DNA of 49,158 nucleotides. Source: Clostridia bacterium (GTDB taxonomy: Bacteria; Bacillota_A; Clostridia; Oscillospirales; Acutalibacteraceae). Of this stretch, positions 1 to 7,546 are shown piece after piece (position 1 is the stretch's first letter; each line of letters begins with the position of its first letter). The notes beneath the pieces were generated by a model. The model was not told the origin of the DNA and did no database searches. It saw nothing but the letters and a program-made list of their open reading frames with translations. The translations under genes and the position numbers were made by a program. The stretch spans positions 1 through 49,158 of the forward strand of contig JAFYUD010000237.1 of assembly GCA_017549665.1 (NCBI GenBank), given 5' to 3'.

Positions 1-230
1 GCAGTTATTTTCCCGTCGCCGTTAACGTCTGCCGCAAGCCTTTCCGACTCGTCAGGTGTCATAAGAGAAGCAGAAATGCGAAGCGCCGCCCTTGCATCCG
101 AAGCAGTTATTTTCCCGTCGCCGTTAACGTCACCCGATCTGAATGAAACGGCAGACGACAGCACATTCATTGACATTGCAATTGCAACAATCAAAAGCAG
201 TATCACTGCTTGTCTGAAGGCTTTTTTCAT
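1..230 (-). CDS. Secreted dockerin-repeat protein, 5' part only (runs off left edge)
   Basis: The visible part is the N-terminus (about 76 residues) of an exported protein. An ATG at 230 follows an AGGAG site at about 239-245. A hydrophobic signal peptide (MKKAFRQAVILLLIVAIAM) ends near SSA. A dockerin-type calcium-binding repeat follows (GDVNGDGKITASDARAALR), then a second one beginning ADVNGDGKIT at the edge. Dockerin-like pairs normally bind cohesins or act as small calcium-stabilised domains. Here the domain sits at the N-terminus of the mature protein rather than at the usual C-terminus. The two repeats are encoded by an identical 29-base stretch (1-29 and 103-131), so they probably arose by recent tandem duplication. 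The C-terminal function lies outside the window. Confidence 0.8.
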   Translation of the reverse strand, partial: MKKAFRQAVILLLIVAIAMSMNVLSSAVSFRSGDVNGDGKITASDARAALRISASLMTPDESERLAADVNGDGKIT

Positions 231-282
231 AAAATCAACTCCTCTTTTACTGCATTATATAATACCGCGTCATTCAAGTCAA

Positions 283-310
283 TAAAAAAATCCCGATGTG
301 ACTCGGGATT
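283..310 (-). terminator. Intrinsic terminator of the amino acid ABC operon
   Basis: A hairpin with arms AATCCCGA and TCGGGATT is followed, reading the minus strand, by a run of seven T. It lies just past the stop of the ATPase gene at 318. Confidence 0.8.
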
Positions 311-317
311 TAAGATA

Positions 318-1058
318 TTAAAGAACTTTAGCAAGAAAGCTCTTGAGACGCTCGCTTTGAGGATTGTCAAAAATCTCGTCGGGTGTACCCTCTTCGATTA
401 TAACGCCGCCGTCCATGAAGATTACTCTGTCAGCAACCTCACGTGCAAATCCCATTTCATGAGTAACAACAACCATTGTCATACCCTCTGAAGCAAGAGA
501 CTTCATAACTTCAAGAACTTCACCGACCATTTCAGGGTCAAGAGCTGAAGTAGGCTCGTCAAAAAGCATTACCTCAGGCTCCATGCACAATGCACGTACA
601 ATAGCAACACGCTGCTTCTGACCGCCTGAAAGCTGTGACGGATATGCTGTTGCTCTGTCTTCAAGACCTACTCTTCTGAGAAGTGACTTTGCCTTTTCCT
701 CTGCATCCTTCTTGCTCTTTTTAAGAAGCTGTGTAGGAGCAATAGTCATATTCTTGAGAATATTCATATTTGAAAACAGATTGAAGTGCTGGAAAACCAT
801 ACCCATCTTCTGACGGTGTACATTTATATTGACCTTTTTGTCTGTGATATCAACATCGTTGAAAAGTATGCTTCCTTCTGTAGGAAGCTCAAGAAGATTG
901 AGTGAACGCAGGAATGTTGACTTACCGCTTCCTGAAGGGCCGATAATAACTACAACTTCGCCTTTTCTGATATCTGCATCTACACCGTCGAGAGCTTTTA
1001 CTGCGCCTTTATTATAATGCTTCTTGAGTCCACGGACACTGATAATATTATCGTTCAC
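318..1058 (-). CDS. Polar amino acid ABC transporter, ATP-binding subunit (GlnQ/HisP-like), system 2
   Basis: This is the cytoplasmic ATPase that powers import of a polar amino acid with the permease and binding protein just upstream. It has 246 residues, normal for the family. Walker A is GPSGSGKS at residues 40-47. The Q-loop region (VFQHFNLF), the signature LSGGQKQR, Walker B ([14 protein letters not shown]) and the H-loop (VVTHEMGFA) are all present and intact. I chose the GTG at 1058 because an AAAGGAGG site at 1069-1076 lies 10 bases before it. The reading frame stays open upstream to 1106 but has no ribosome site there. The start overlaps the end of the permease gene by 11 bases, which indicates translational coupling. 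The substrate cannot be told from sequence. Confidence 0.93.
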   Translation of the reverse strand: MNDNIISVRGLKKHYNKGAVKALDGVDADIRKGEVVVIIGPSGSGKSTFLRSLNLLELPTEGSILFNDVDITDKKVNINVHRQKMGMVFQHFNLFSNMNILKNMTIAPTQLLKKSKKDAEEKAKSLLRRVGLEDRATAYPSQLSGGQKQRVAIVRALCMEPEVMLFDEPTSALDPEMVGEVLEVMKSLASEGMTMVVVTHEMGFAREVADRVIFMDGGVIIEEGTPDEIFDNPQSERLKSFLAKVL

Positions 1059-1803
1059 TACGACGCAGCCTCCTTTCGACAACTGAGAATACCTTTGTAA
1101 GAACAACTACAGTAGCAAGATATATGAGTGCAACTGCTATAAGGGGCATGAATGCCTCAAATGTTCTGCCTCGGATAAGGTCACCTGCTTTTGTAAGGTC
1201 CATAATCGCAACATAACCTGCAACAGATGTCTCCTTAAGAAGAGCAATAACTTCATTGAGAAGTGTAGGAAGAGTTGCCTTGACAGTCTGAGGAATAACA
1301 ATATGAATCATTGTCTGAACATAGTTGAAGCCAAGTGAACGTCCTGCTTCAAACTGACCGTTGTCAATTGACATGATGCCGCCACGGAAAATCTCAGCAA
1401 CATAAGCTGCAGAGTTAAAACCGAATGCGATAACTGCGATAAGAGTATCATTATCCTGTGCAACAAGAATAACAAAGTACCATATCAACAGCTGAACTAC
1501 AACGGGAATACCTCTGATTACTGTTATATAGAACTTCGCAATACCATTAAGGAATTTCAATGACAGATAACCGACTCCGCCTTTAAGCTTGAGTGATTCT
1601 TCATTCTTGTCATATGAAGAACGTATTGCAGCAAGAACAATACCGAATACAAGACCAATTGCAATTGCGCCGAGTGTGATGATAATAGACTTCCCGAAAC
1701 CTTCAACAAGCCATTTCCATCTGTCATCATCAATAAAACAGAGGATAAATGTATCCTTGAGTTCTGTAAAGGTTTCAATAAACCATAATTTCAGAGCTTC
1801 CAA
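1048..1803 (-). CDS. Polar amino acid ABC transporter, permease subunit, system 2
   Basis: Integral membrane subunit of a HisMQ/GlnP-type importer, 251 residues with about five hydrophobic segments. The conserved permease (EAA-type) loop that docks on the ATPase is recognisable as [21 protein letters not shown] around residues 150-175, and [10 protein letters not shown] precedes it as usual in the family. An extra charged stretch ([15 protein letters not shown]) sits between the first two membrane spans. No ATG is available near the N-terminus; the best start is TTG at 1803, preceded by a weak purine-rich site (GAGAGGGA). It is followed by its ATPase with an overlap and preceded by its binding protein across a hairpin. 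Confidence 0.92.
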   Translation of the reverse strand: MEALKLWFIETFTELKDTFILCFIDDDRWKWLVEGFGKSIIITLGAIAIGLVFGIVLAAIRSSYDKNEESLKLKGGVGYLSLKFLNGIAKFYITVIRGIPVVVQLLIWYFVILVAQDNDTLIAVIAFGFNSAAYVAEIFRGGIMSIDNGQFEAGRSLGFNYVQTMIHIVIPQTVKATLPTLLNEVIALLKETSVAGYVAIMDLTKAGDLIRGRTFEAFMPLIAVALIYLATVVVLTKVFSVVERRLRRSER

Positions 1804-1829
1804 AATGATGTCCCTCTCTTAAATTAATA

Positions 1830-1854
1830 TGAGGACGGAACGATGCCGTCCTCA
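1830..1854 (-). terminator. Intercistronic hairpin between binding protein and permease
   Basis: A perfect 9-bp stem (TGAGGACGG / CCGTCCTCA, 7-base loop) lies between the binding-protein stop and the permease start. Only a weak T-rich tract follows on the minus strand. It more likely stabilises the upstream message or causes partial attenuation, giving more binding protein than permease, than acts as a full stop. Confidence 0.6.
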
Positions 1855-1876
1855 ATTCAATAGCTTTATTTAAAAA

Positions 1877-2719
1877 TTAAGCTGTTGCATCCTCTGATGC
1901 GGGGATGTACTTTGCAATGATAGCATCGATTGTGCCGTCTGCTTCAAGCTCAGCAAGAGCATTGTTTACAGCTGTAAGAAGCTCTGTGTTGCCCTTTGCG
2001 ATTGCGATTGCGTAATCTTCAACTGCCCATTCAGCATCAAGGATCTTGAGGCCTTCGTTAGCTGCTACGAATGCCTTAGCGGGTTCGTTATCGATGATAA
2101 CAGCGTCAACCTTGCCTGTCTTGAGAGCCTGAACAGCGTCAGCACCTGTCTTGTAACGGACTACGTTGTCTTCACCGTAACCGCCGTCTTCAACTGAAAA
2201 TGAAGCATAGATGTCACCTGTTGTATCCTGCTGAACGCCGAACTTCATTGAGCCGTCGCCCTTGAGGTCGTCAAGAGAAGTAATAGCTGAACCTTCAGCA
2301 ACGATAACAACCTGAACGCCTGTTGCGTATGTTGTTGAGAAGTTTACACTCTTAAGTCTTTCTTCTGTAACTGTCATGCCAGCCATACCGATGTCAAACT
2401 TACCTGACTGAACGCCGCCGATGATTGAACCGAATTCAACGTCCTTGATTTCAAGAGTAAGACCGAGCTTTTCAGCAATCTTGCCTGCGATTTCAACGTC
2501 GATACCTGCGTATTCGCCGCCCTCAACGTATTCGTAGGGAGGGAATTCAGCGTTTGTAGCCATAACAAGTACGCCTTCTGTAGCTGTCATGCCTGTTGCA
2601 GCATCAACGTCTGTTGATGTTTCTTCTGTTGTTGTTTTGTTTTCTGTACATGCTGTAAATACAAGAGCAAGTGAGAAAACCATTGTGAGTGCGAGAACGA
2701 TTGAAAGAATTTTTTTCAT
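1877..2719 (-). CDS. Amino acid ABC transporter substrate-binding lipoprotein, system 2
   Basis: Extracellular lipid-anchored receptor of the importer, 280 residues. The signal peptide (MKKILSIVLALTMVFSLALV) ends in the lipobox FTAC, which provides the cysteine for lipidation. A short T/E-rich linker (ENKTTTEETSTD) follows. The periplasmic-binding-protein type 3 fold is shown by LVMATNAEFPPYEYVEGG, IDVEIAGKIAEKLGL, KFDIGMAGMTVTEER and VDAVIIDNEPA, in the normal order. I chose ATG 2719 because an AAGGAG site lies about 9 bases upstream; the frame is open further upstream but lacks such a site. It has its own promoter (2764-2792). The family binds polar or charged amino acids; which one is not visible. 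Confidence 0.93.
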   Translation of the reverse strand: MKKILSIVLALTMVFSLALVFTACTENKTTTEETSTDVDAATGMTATEGVLVMATNAEFPPYEYVEGGEYAGIDVEIAGKIAEKLGLTLEIKDVEFGSIIGGVQSGKFDIGMAGMTVTEERLKSVNFSTTYATGVQVVIVAEGSAITSLDDLKGDGSMKFGVQQDTTGDIYASFSVEDGGYGEDNVVRYKTGADAVQALKTGKVDAVIIDNEPAKAFVAANEGLKILDAEWAVEDYAIAIAKGNTELLTAVNNALAELEADGTIDAIIAKYIPASEDATA

Positions 2720-2763
2720 CGTAATGATCTCCTTTTTTGTTTTATAATTTATTAGCCTCAAAA

Positions 2764-2792
2764 AGTATAACACATAATAATACGGAATTCAA
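2764..2792 (-). promoter_or_regulatory. Sigma-A type promoter of ABC system 2
   Basis: Reading the minus strand: -35 TTGAAT (2787-2792), a 17-base spacer and -10 TATACT (2764-2769) with an extended TG one base upstream of the -10. The -35 and spacer overlap one arm of the inverted repeat at 2779-2830. Confidence 0.75.
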
Positions 2793-2830
2793 CCAATTTT
2801 TTGCATATAAATTGAGTCAAATTCCGTATT
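2779..2830. repeat. 11-bp perfect inverted repeat flanking/overlapping the system 2 promoter
   Basis: AATACGGAATT at 2779-2789 is matched by AATTCCGTATT at 2820-2830, 30 bases apart. The inner arm lies over the -35 and spacer of the promoter for the binding-protein gene. No T-run follows in either direction, so a terminator is unlikely. A two-site operator or DNA looping element is the better reading. Confidence 0.6.
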
Positions 2831-2860
2831 TTCACTGTCATTTTTAATAAATATACAGTT

Positions 2861-3133
2861 TTATTTCAGGAACTTACTGTACCCGTCACCGTACTGAACA
2901 CATCTTGACACACGGCTGAGTGTTGCAGACGAGATATCAGTTTCCTCAATAACCTGATTGTAAGTTTTGCCGTCAATAAGGAGCTTTGCTGCTCTGACAC
3001 GCTGTGCCATCTGCTCAATCTCCTTGATTGTACACAGGTCACCGAATAAAGCTCTGCAGTCATCGGCTGATTCCATTGATGCAATCAGCTCATACAGCTC
3101 ATTTATCATCTGTTCATTATTCTTGTTGCACAT
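2861..3133 (-). CDS. yerC: YerC/YecD-type TrpR-like transcriptional regulator
   Basis: A 90-residue helix-turn-helix protein of the YerC/YecD branch of the Trp repressor superfamily. ELYELIASMESADDCRALFGDLCT and EIEQMAQRVRAAKLL match the dimerising helices. The DNA-reading helix pair follows (TYNQVIEETDISSATLSRV), then the family tail CVQYGDGY. The start lies two bases past the stop of the ATPase gene, so it is the fourth gene of ABC operon 1 and probably controls it. TrpR-like proteins read paired CTAG-like half-sites; a TTAG-N4-CTAA palindrome sits in this operon's promoter (5499-5516). What it senses is unknown. Confidence 0.9.
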   Translation of the reverse strand: MCNKNNEQMINELYELIASMESADDCRALFGDLCTIKEIEQMAQRVRAAKLLIDGKTYNQVIEETDISSATLSRVSRCVQYGDGYSKFLK

Positions 3134-3135
3134 AA

Positions 3136-3894
3136 TTACAGATTCTCCAGTGACTTGCTGAAAAATGCCTTGGTCTTTTCTGACTTGGGGTGATTGAAAA
3201 GGTCATCGGGAGTACCCATTTCCTCAATCACGCCGTCAGCCATGAAAATAATTTTATCAGACACTTCCCTTGCAAAGCCCATTTCATGAGTAACAACGAT
3301 CATTGTGCTGTCACCGTTTTTCAGACCTTTGATTACCTTAAGAACTTCACCTGTCAGCTCAGGGTCAAGGGCTGATGTAGGCTCATCAAAGCAGAGGATG
3401 TCAGGATTAAGCGCCAATGCTCTTGCAATTGCAACACGCTGCTGCTGACCGCCTGATAATTCACAGGGATAGTTGTTTATCTTATCAGAAAGACCGACTC
3501 TTTCAATAAGTCTCTTTGCATTTGCTTCGATTTCATCATTTGTGCCTGTTTTAAGAAGCTTGGGTGCAAGCATAATATTCTCAAGAACATTATACTGAGG
3601 AAAAAGATTGAAATTCTGAAAAACGAGTCCGAAATGCAGTCTCTGCTCACGGATATCAGAATCCTTCATCTTTTTCACACTCTTGCCGTCAAAAATCTGC
3701 TTACCGTTGACTGTTATGGTACCTTCTTCGGCAAACTCAAGGAAATTGAGACATCTGAGAAGAGTTGTCTTACCGCTTCCTGATGAACCGATGATTGAAA
3801 GAACCTCACCCTTTTCAAGCGCAAAGGAAATACCCTTGAGAACTTCGACCTTGCCGAAGCTTTTTTTGATATTATTAACTTCAAGTACAGCCAT
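3136..3894 (-). CDS. Polar amino acid ABC transporter, ATP-binding subunit, system 1
   Basis: ATPase subunit of the first importer, 252 residues. Walker A is GSSGSGKT at 36-43, with [10 protein letters not shown] (Q-loop), [15 protein letters not shown] (signature), [14 protein letters not shown] (Walker B) and VVTHEMGFA (H-loop). I chose ATG 3894, which gives the usual N-terminus [13 protein letters not shown] and is preceded by GGGGTGAGG within the end of the permease gene. A longer open frame reaching 4071 is only the permease overlap. It is the paralogue of the ATPase at 318-1058 but clearly diverged, so the two systems probably carry different substrates. Confidence 0.93.
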   Translation of the reverse strand: MAVLEVNNIKKSFGKVEVLKGISFALEKGEVLSIIGSSGSGKTTLLRCLNFLEFAEEGTITVNGKQIFDGKSVKKMKDSDIREQRLHFGLVFQNFNLFPQYNVLENIMLAPKLLKTGTNDEIEANAKRLIERVGLSDKINNYPCELSGGQQQRVAIARALALNPDILCFDEPTSALDPELTGEVLKVIKGLKNGDSTMIVVTHEMGFAREVSDKIIFMADGVIEEMGTPDDLFNHPKSEKTKAFFSKSLENL

Positions 3895-3898
3895 GTCC

Positions 3899-4549
3899 TC
3901 ACCCCTTGAAATAGTCCAGTTTCTTTTCCAGCTTTCTGAAAACAATTGTAAGCAAGCCGTTGAAAATAAGATAGAATGCGCCTGTATAGAACAGCGGCCA
4001 GATAAGACCTTCACTCTTGATATATACCTGAGCGCTCCAGATAACTTCATAAACAGCAATGATTCTTGCAAGTGATGTATCCTTTACAAGTGTAATGATT
4101 TCATTACTCATGGGAGGAATGACTCTCTTTATAACCTGAAGAAGCACAACCTTGAAGAATATCTGAGATTTTGTCATGCCCAGCACCTGTCCGGCTTCAT
4201 ACTGTCCCTTGGGAATTGACTCAATACCGCCACGGTAAATTTCAGAAAAATAGCATGCGTAGTTAAGAACAAACGCAATAAGCACGGCGGGGAATCTGTC
4301 AAGACCGTCAAGACCGAAGATAAGTCCGGGACCGTAGAACACGACGATAATCTGAAGCATGAGAGGCGTACCTCTGATTACCCAGATAAGAAGCTTCATT
4401 GCAGCACTAAGAGGCTTGAATTTGCTCATTGAGAAGAAGCTGAAAATAAGTCCCAGCGGAAGAGCAAACACGAGTGTAAGCGCAAAAAGCTTGAGCGTTG
4501 TTCCGAAACCTGACAACAGGTCAAGCGTAACATTTAAAAATGTTTCCAT
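3899..4549 (-). CDS. Polar amino acid ABC transporter, permease subunit, system 1
   Basis: Membrane subunit of 216 residues, the standard HisMQ size, with hydrophobic segments near 15-35, 50-75, 85-105 and 180-205. The ATPase-docking loop is [20 protein letters not shown] around 135-155, preceded by the family motif [15 protein letters not shown] 4549 follows a GGAG site. It lies 4 bases before its ATPase gene. The N-terminal part ([16 protein letters not shown]) and [10 protein letters not shown] match the polar amino acid permease consensus well. Confidence 0.93.
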   Translation of the reverse strand: METFLNVTLDLLSGFGTTLKLFALTLVFALPLGLIFSFFSMSKFKPLSAAMKLLIWVIRGTPLMLQIIVVFYGPGLIFGLDGLDRFPAVLIAFVLNYACYFSEIYRGGIESIPKGQYEAGQVLGMTKSQIFFKVVLLQVIKRVIPPMSNEIITLVKDTSLARIIAVYEVIWSAQVYIKSEGLIWPLFYTGAFYLIFNGLLTIVFRKLEKKLDYFKG

Positions 4550-4567
4550 AGTTTACTCCGTTTTCAC

Positions 4568-4598
4568 AAAAAACTGAGGCAGAAGTTACTCCGCCTCA
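4568..4598 (-). terminator. Hairpin with T-run between binding protein and permease, system 1
   Basis: Stem TGAGGC/GCCTCA (4575-4598) is followed on the minus strand by six T. It probably ends most transcripts after the binding-protein gene, giving excess receptor over permease, with read-through supplying the rest. Confidence 0.7.
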
Positions 4599-4620
4599 AT
4601 CTGTCAATTTAATGTTTTAA

Positions 4621-5445
4621 TTAAAATGCAAGTGTAAGCTCGTACTTTGTTGCAAGAGCATCAAGAACGTCAGCCTTGTTTTCAACCATGAACTGGTTAA
4701 GAACTGCTGTAACATCTGAACCCTTTCTGAATGATACACCGTACTCTTCGCTTGTAAGCTCGATGCCCTTAGCAAGAGTTGCGTAGCTTGTGCCTTCACC
4801 TGTCATAGCGTTAGCCATTGTGATATCGATGATACAAGCATCAGCTGTGCCTGCCTTAACTTCCATAAGAGCGTCAGCCTGTGTAAGAACAGCAGTGTAT
4901 GTGTAATTGTTTTCCTTAGCAGCATCTTCACCTGCTGAACCTGATTCAACTGCGAAGTTGAGTTCTGCCATTGAAGCTGCATCAGCGTAATCAGCAACCT
5001 TATCAGCAGCCATAACTACAACCTGTGCATTCTTAACGTAAGCATTTGAAACGTTTGTTGTAAGAGAGATTTCGTTTGTGATTGTCATACCGTTCCAGAT
5101 ACAGTCAATCTTCTTAGCGTCAAGCTCGAAAACCTTGTTATCCCAGTCGATTTCGATGAATTCGATTTCAACACCGAGATCTGCTGCGAAAGCTCTTGCG
5201 AATTCAGCATCAAAGCCTGTCCATTCGTCGCTGCCCTCTACCTTGTAGTCCATGGGAGCGTAATCTGTGATACCAACAACAAGTGTACCCTTGTTCTTTA
5301 TGTACTCAAGATCTGATGCTTCAGCTACAGAAGCGTTTTCAAGAGCATCATTTGTTGATGTTTCTTCGTCTGTTGTTGTCTTTGTACAGCCTGCAAATGC
5401 AAATACGAGAAGTGCAGCCATAACTAATGCGATAATTTTTTTCAT
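4621..5445 (-). CDS. Amino acid ABC transporter substrate-binding lipoprotein, system 1
   Basis: A 274-residue lipid-anchored receptor. The signal peptide MKKIIALVMAALLVF is followed by the lipobox FAGC, then a T/E-rich linker. The type 3 binding fold is seen in GTLVVGITDYAPMDY, WTGFDAEFARAFAADLGV, KIDCIWNGMTITNE and ADACIIDITMANAM. ATG 5445 has a GAAAGGAG site; the open frame upstream to 5607 has no start signal. It is the first gene of the operon running to the YerC-type regulator and has a clear promoter at 5494-5522. Confidence 0.92.
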   Translation of the reverse strand: MKKIIALVMAALLVFAFAGCTKTTTDEETSTNDALENASVAEASDLEYIKNKGTLVVGITDYAPMDYKVEGSDEWTGFDAEFARAFAADLGVEIEFIEIDWDNKVFELDAKKIDCIWNGMTITNEISLTTNVSNAYVKNAQVVVMAADKVADYADAASMAELNFAVESGSAGEDAAKENNYTYTAVLTQADALMEVKAGTADACIIDITMANAMTGEGTSYATLAKGIELTSEEYGVSFRKGSDVTAVLNQFMVENKADVLDALATKYELTLAF

Positions 5446-5466
5446 TATGAAAAATCTCCTTTCGAC

Positions 5467-5494
5467 ATGTGCTTTATGCACATCAATGCACATA
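5467..5494 (-). promoter_or_regulatory. Leader hairpin of ABC operon 1
   Basis: The 5' leader contains ATGTGC (plus 5467-5472) able to pair with either of two GCACAT copies (5478-5483 or 5489-5494). The nearer pairing forms a tight hairpin just before the ribosome binding site. It could tune translation or message stability; the role is unproven. Confidence 0.4.
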
Positions 5495-5522
5495 TTATAC
5501 TTTAGCAAACTAAAGTTGTAAA
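5494..5522 (-). promoter_or_regulatory. Promoter with embedded palindromic operator, ABC operon 1
   Basis: Minus strand: -35 TTTACA (5517-5522), 17-base spacer, -10 TATAAT (5494-5499). The spacer is an 18-base palindrome, ACTTTAGCAAACTAAAGT on the plus strand (5499-5516), with 7-base arms and a 4-base centre. A repressor bound there would block polymerase. The core TTAG-N4-CTAA has the half-site spacing of the Trp repressor operator (CTAG-N4-CTAG), and a TrpR-like protein is encoded in the same operon, so autoregulation is likely. Confidence 0.75.
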
Positions 5523-5584
5523 GTGTTTTTTTTATTTTCGGCACAAACAACAAAATACTGCAATTAACACATATTTGGTGATAC

Positions 5585-5664
5585 ATAATGCACAACAGAT
5601 TCAACAAATATACTCAATCCGTCGTAAAACTTTTATTAATTGAAAATTAACAATTGTGCATTAT
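5585..5664. repeat. Inverted repeat in the divergent intergenic region
   Basis: ATAATGCACAA (5585-5595) and TTGTGCATTAT (5654-5664) form an 11-bp inverted repeat 58 bases apart, next to a TGCATTATGCATTATGAATTG-like A+T-rich tract. It resembles the ends of small palindromic intergenic repeats common in Clostridia. No coding sequence is visible between 5523 and 5764. Confidence 0.4.
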
Positions 5665-5702
5665 GCATTATGAATTGTAAATTTATATATGAAAAATATC
5701 AA

Positions 5703-5731
5703 TTGCTATTTATTTTTTTATATGATACAAT
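5703..5731 (+). promoter_or_regulatory. Promoter of the symporter / LRR cluster
   Basis: -35 TTGCTA (5703-5708), 17-base spacer, -10 TACAAT (5726-5731) with an extended TG one base before the -10. AAGGAGG and the ATG at 5765 follow. Confidence 0.65.
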
Positions 5732-5764
5732 ATTTTTATTATAATTATAAGGAGGGCGGTATTA

Positions 5765-7531
5765 ATGAGTAATAAATTAGGCAAGGTTGTCGATACGGCA
5801 AAATCCTTTGCAACAGAATTAAAAACTCATTGGAATACTCCTGCCGAAGGAAAATATGTTCATTAAAAAGAATATAATGACGATATTCTCGGTGTAGGTG
5901 CGAACTATACAGGTACAAAAACGCTTGAGTATATCGGCTTCTGGTCAAGCTGTTTCCTCATCATGTATCACTACAAATTACCATACCTCACATTCTCCGT
6001 CATCGGGCTTCTGAATATGCCTTTAGGCTACATCACTGCCCTTATATGGTGGTACGTTTGTGACAACTTAGGTTTCCTGCCGAAAAAACAGGAGCGCAAG
6101 GTCTATCTGGTCTACGGACTGATGATGCTGTTCGGCATAGCGTCGCTGATATTCGACTTCTCGAGAATTTTCGATCAGTCAGGCAGCTTCATCACAATGC
6201 TCAACAGCTTTGAAGGTATGAACGCCACAGCGTGCTTCAAGACCTTCGGTACACATTTCCTGTATTCAGGCTGGGTAGGCGCAAGAAATATTTTCTGGCG
6301 TAAGAAGCTTCTTCCCAAGTACGGCAGATATAAGTATTCACTTTACTGCGACGTTATACCCAAGTGTGTGATGGTTTTCCTTATCGGCTGGCTTCCCGTA
6401 TACAACATCCCCGACGTTGCAACACGAGTATGGGTCGCAAACCTTCTCTTTGCTACATATAATGTATTCGGCTTCGGCAACGTTCTTGAAGAATGTACAA
6501 AGCGTATCAGCCCCAATCTTCAGGAAAGAATTCTTGTCAGAAGCTATCCCGTCAAGATTTCACACATTTTTAACTCAATCCTTGCTATTATTCTTCCCGC
6601 AATCGTCGGCATGCTCCGTCACGAATGGGCAGATATCAACTTCTACCGTTTTGTTATCCCCATTACATTCACTGTTTCTGCAGCATTCACAATGGGACTT
6701 GCAGGCAGAATCAAGGAACGAATTCCTCAACCGCCCATTGAGAAAAAAGTTCAGATCAAATTCTGGGACGGTATGCTGGGCGTTATGAAGAATAAATATC
6801 TTCTTATCAAAACGATTGTTGATCTTATTGATGCACTGGGCAACGGTATGCTTCCCTTTGCAACAATTCTTTACTTCTACACATTCCGTCTCAGCGGTCT
6901 GCCTTATTCACTGATTGTTGCACTTATTTCATTTGCAGGCACTCCCCCCGATCTGCTTTCTCCCTATTTCCTCAAGAGATTCTCATACAAGCAGATCATG
7001 ATTTTCTATCAGCTCAGCCGTGCTATCGGTAATGCTGTCATCGCAATTGCAATGTGGACTCTCGGAGACAATCTTGCACTCTGCGGTGTAATCTGTATCG
7101 TTGTTCTCTTCTTTATGGAAATGACAAAGACAGTTCCCACAACTGCAGGTCACGATATGGGTGTCAGAATCAACGACTATCAGATGTATCTTTCCGGTGA
7201 AAGACTTGAAAGCTTCGGCGGCATTTTCGGCTGGTTCACAGGTCCTATCACTTCATTCATCGGTCTTATTATTCCTATTTTCCTTCTCAAATACGGCTTC
7301 AACAGTAACTGGGAAATCCTTTTCTTCGACGGTTCAAGAAGAAATATTGTTGTTATTCCCATCATCGTTGACGCAATCGGTTTCTTCCTTATGACAATTC
7401 CTTATCTGTTCTGGGATTATGATAACAAAAAACAGAATCTTGTTATGGAAGTCCTCAAGCGACGTGCAGAGGTTACCGAAAAGAAGGCAGAAGAAGAAGG
7501 CACATCAACTGCCGGAAGTTATAAAGGTTAA
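5765..7531 (+). pseudogene. GPH-family MFS sugar symporter interrupted by one in-frame TAA
   Basis: From ATG 5765, with an AAGGAGG site, the frame reads a typical N-terminus (ELKTHWNTPAEGKYVH), meets TAA at 5864-5866 (codon 34), then continues in the same frame as KEYNDDILGVGANY and on through a full symporter to 7531. The two intact paralogues in this window have the same N-terminal motif (NNWKTPAEGRYM and NNWKTPAKGRYM), which shows that the part before the stop belongs to the gene. About 12 hydrophobic segments follow, and GHDMGVRINDYQMYLSGERLESFGG matches the paralogues' DIRDYQQYKTGERIDGMF. GPH proteins move glycosides, pentosides or hexuronides with a cation. A 522-residue protein could start at ATG 5963 but would lose the first membrane segment and has no good ribosome site. 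Read-through or a sequencing error are alternatives. The rest of the frame is undamaged, so inactivation, if real, is recent. Confidence 0.75.
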
Positions 7532-7546
7532 AGGGGTGATAAGTTC

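Noticed and set aside
1..131. 29-base direct repeat as an attachment site or mobile element end
   Set aside because: Both copies lie in frame inside one gene and encode the same dockerin calcium loop, so protein-level duplication explains it.
5963..7531. Taking the symporter as a normal 522-residue gene starting at 5963
   Set aside because: The missing N-terminal motif is present upstream in the same frame, behind a proper promoter and ribosome site, with only one stop between.
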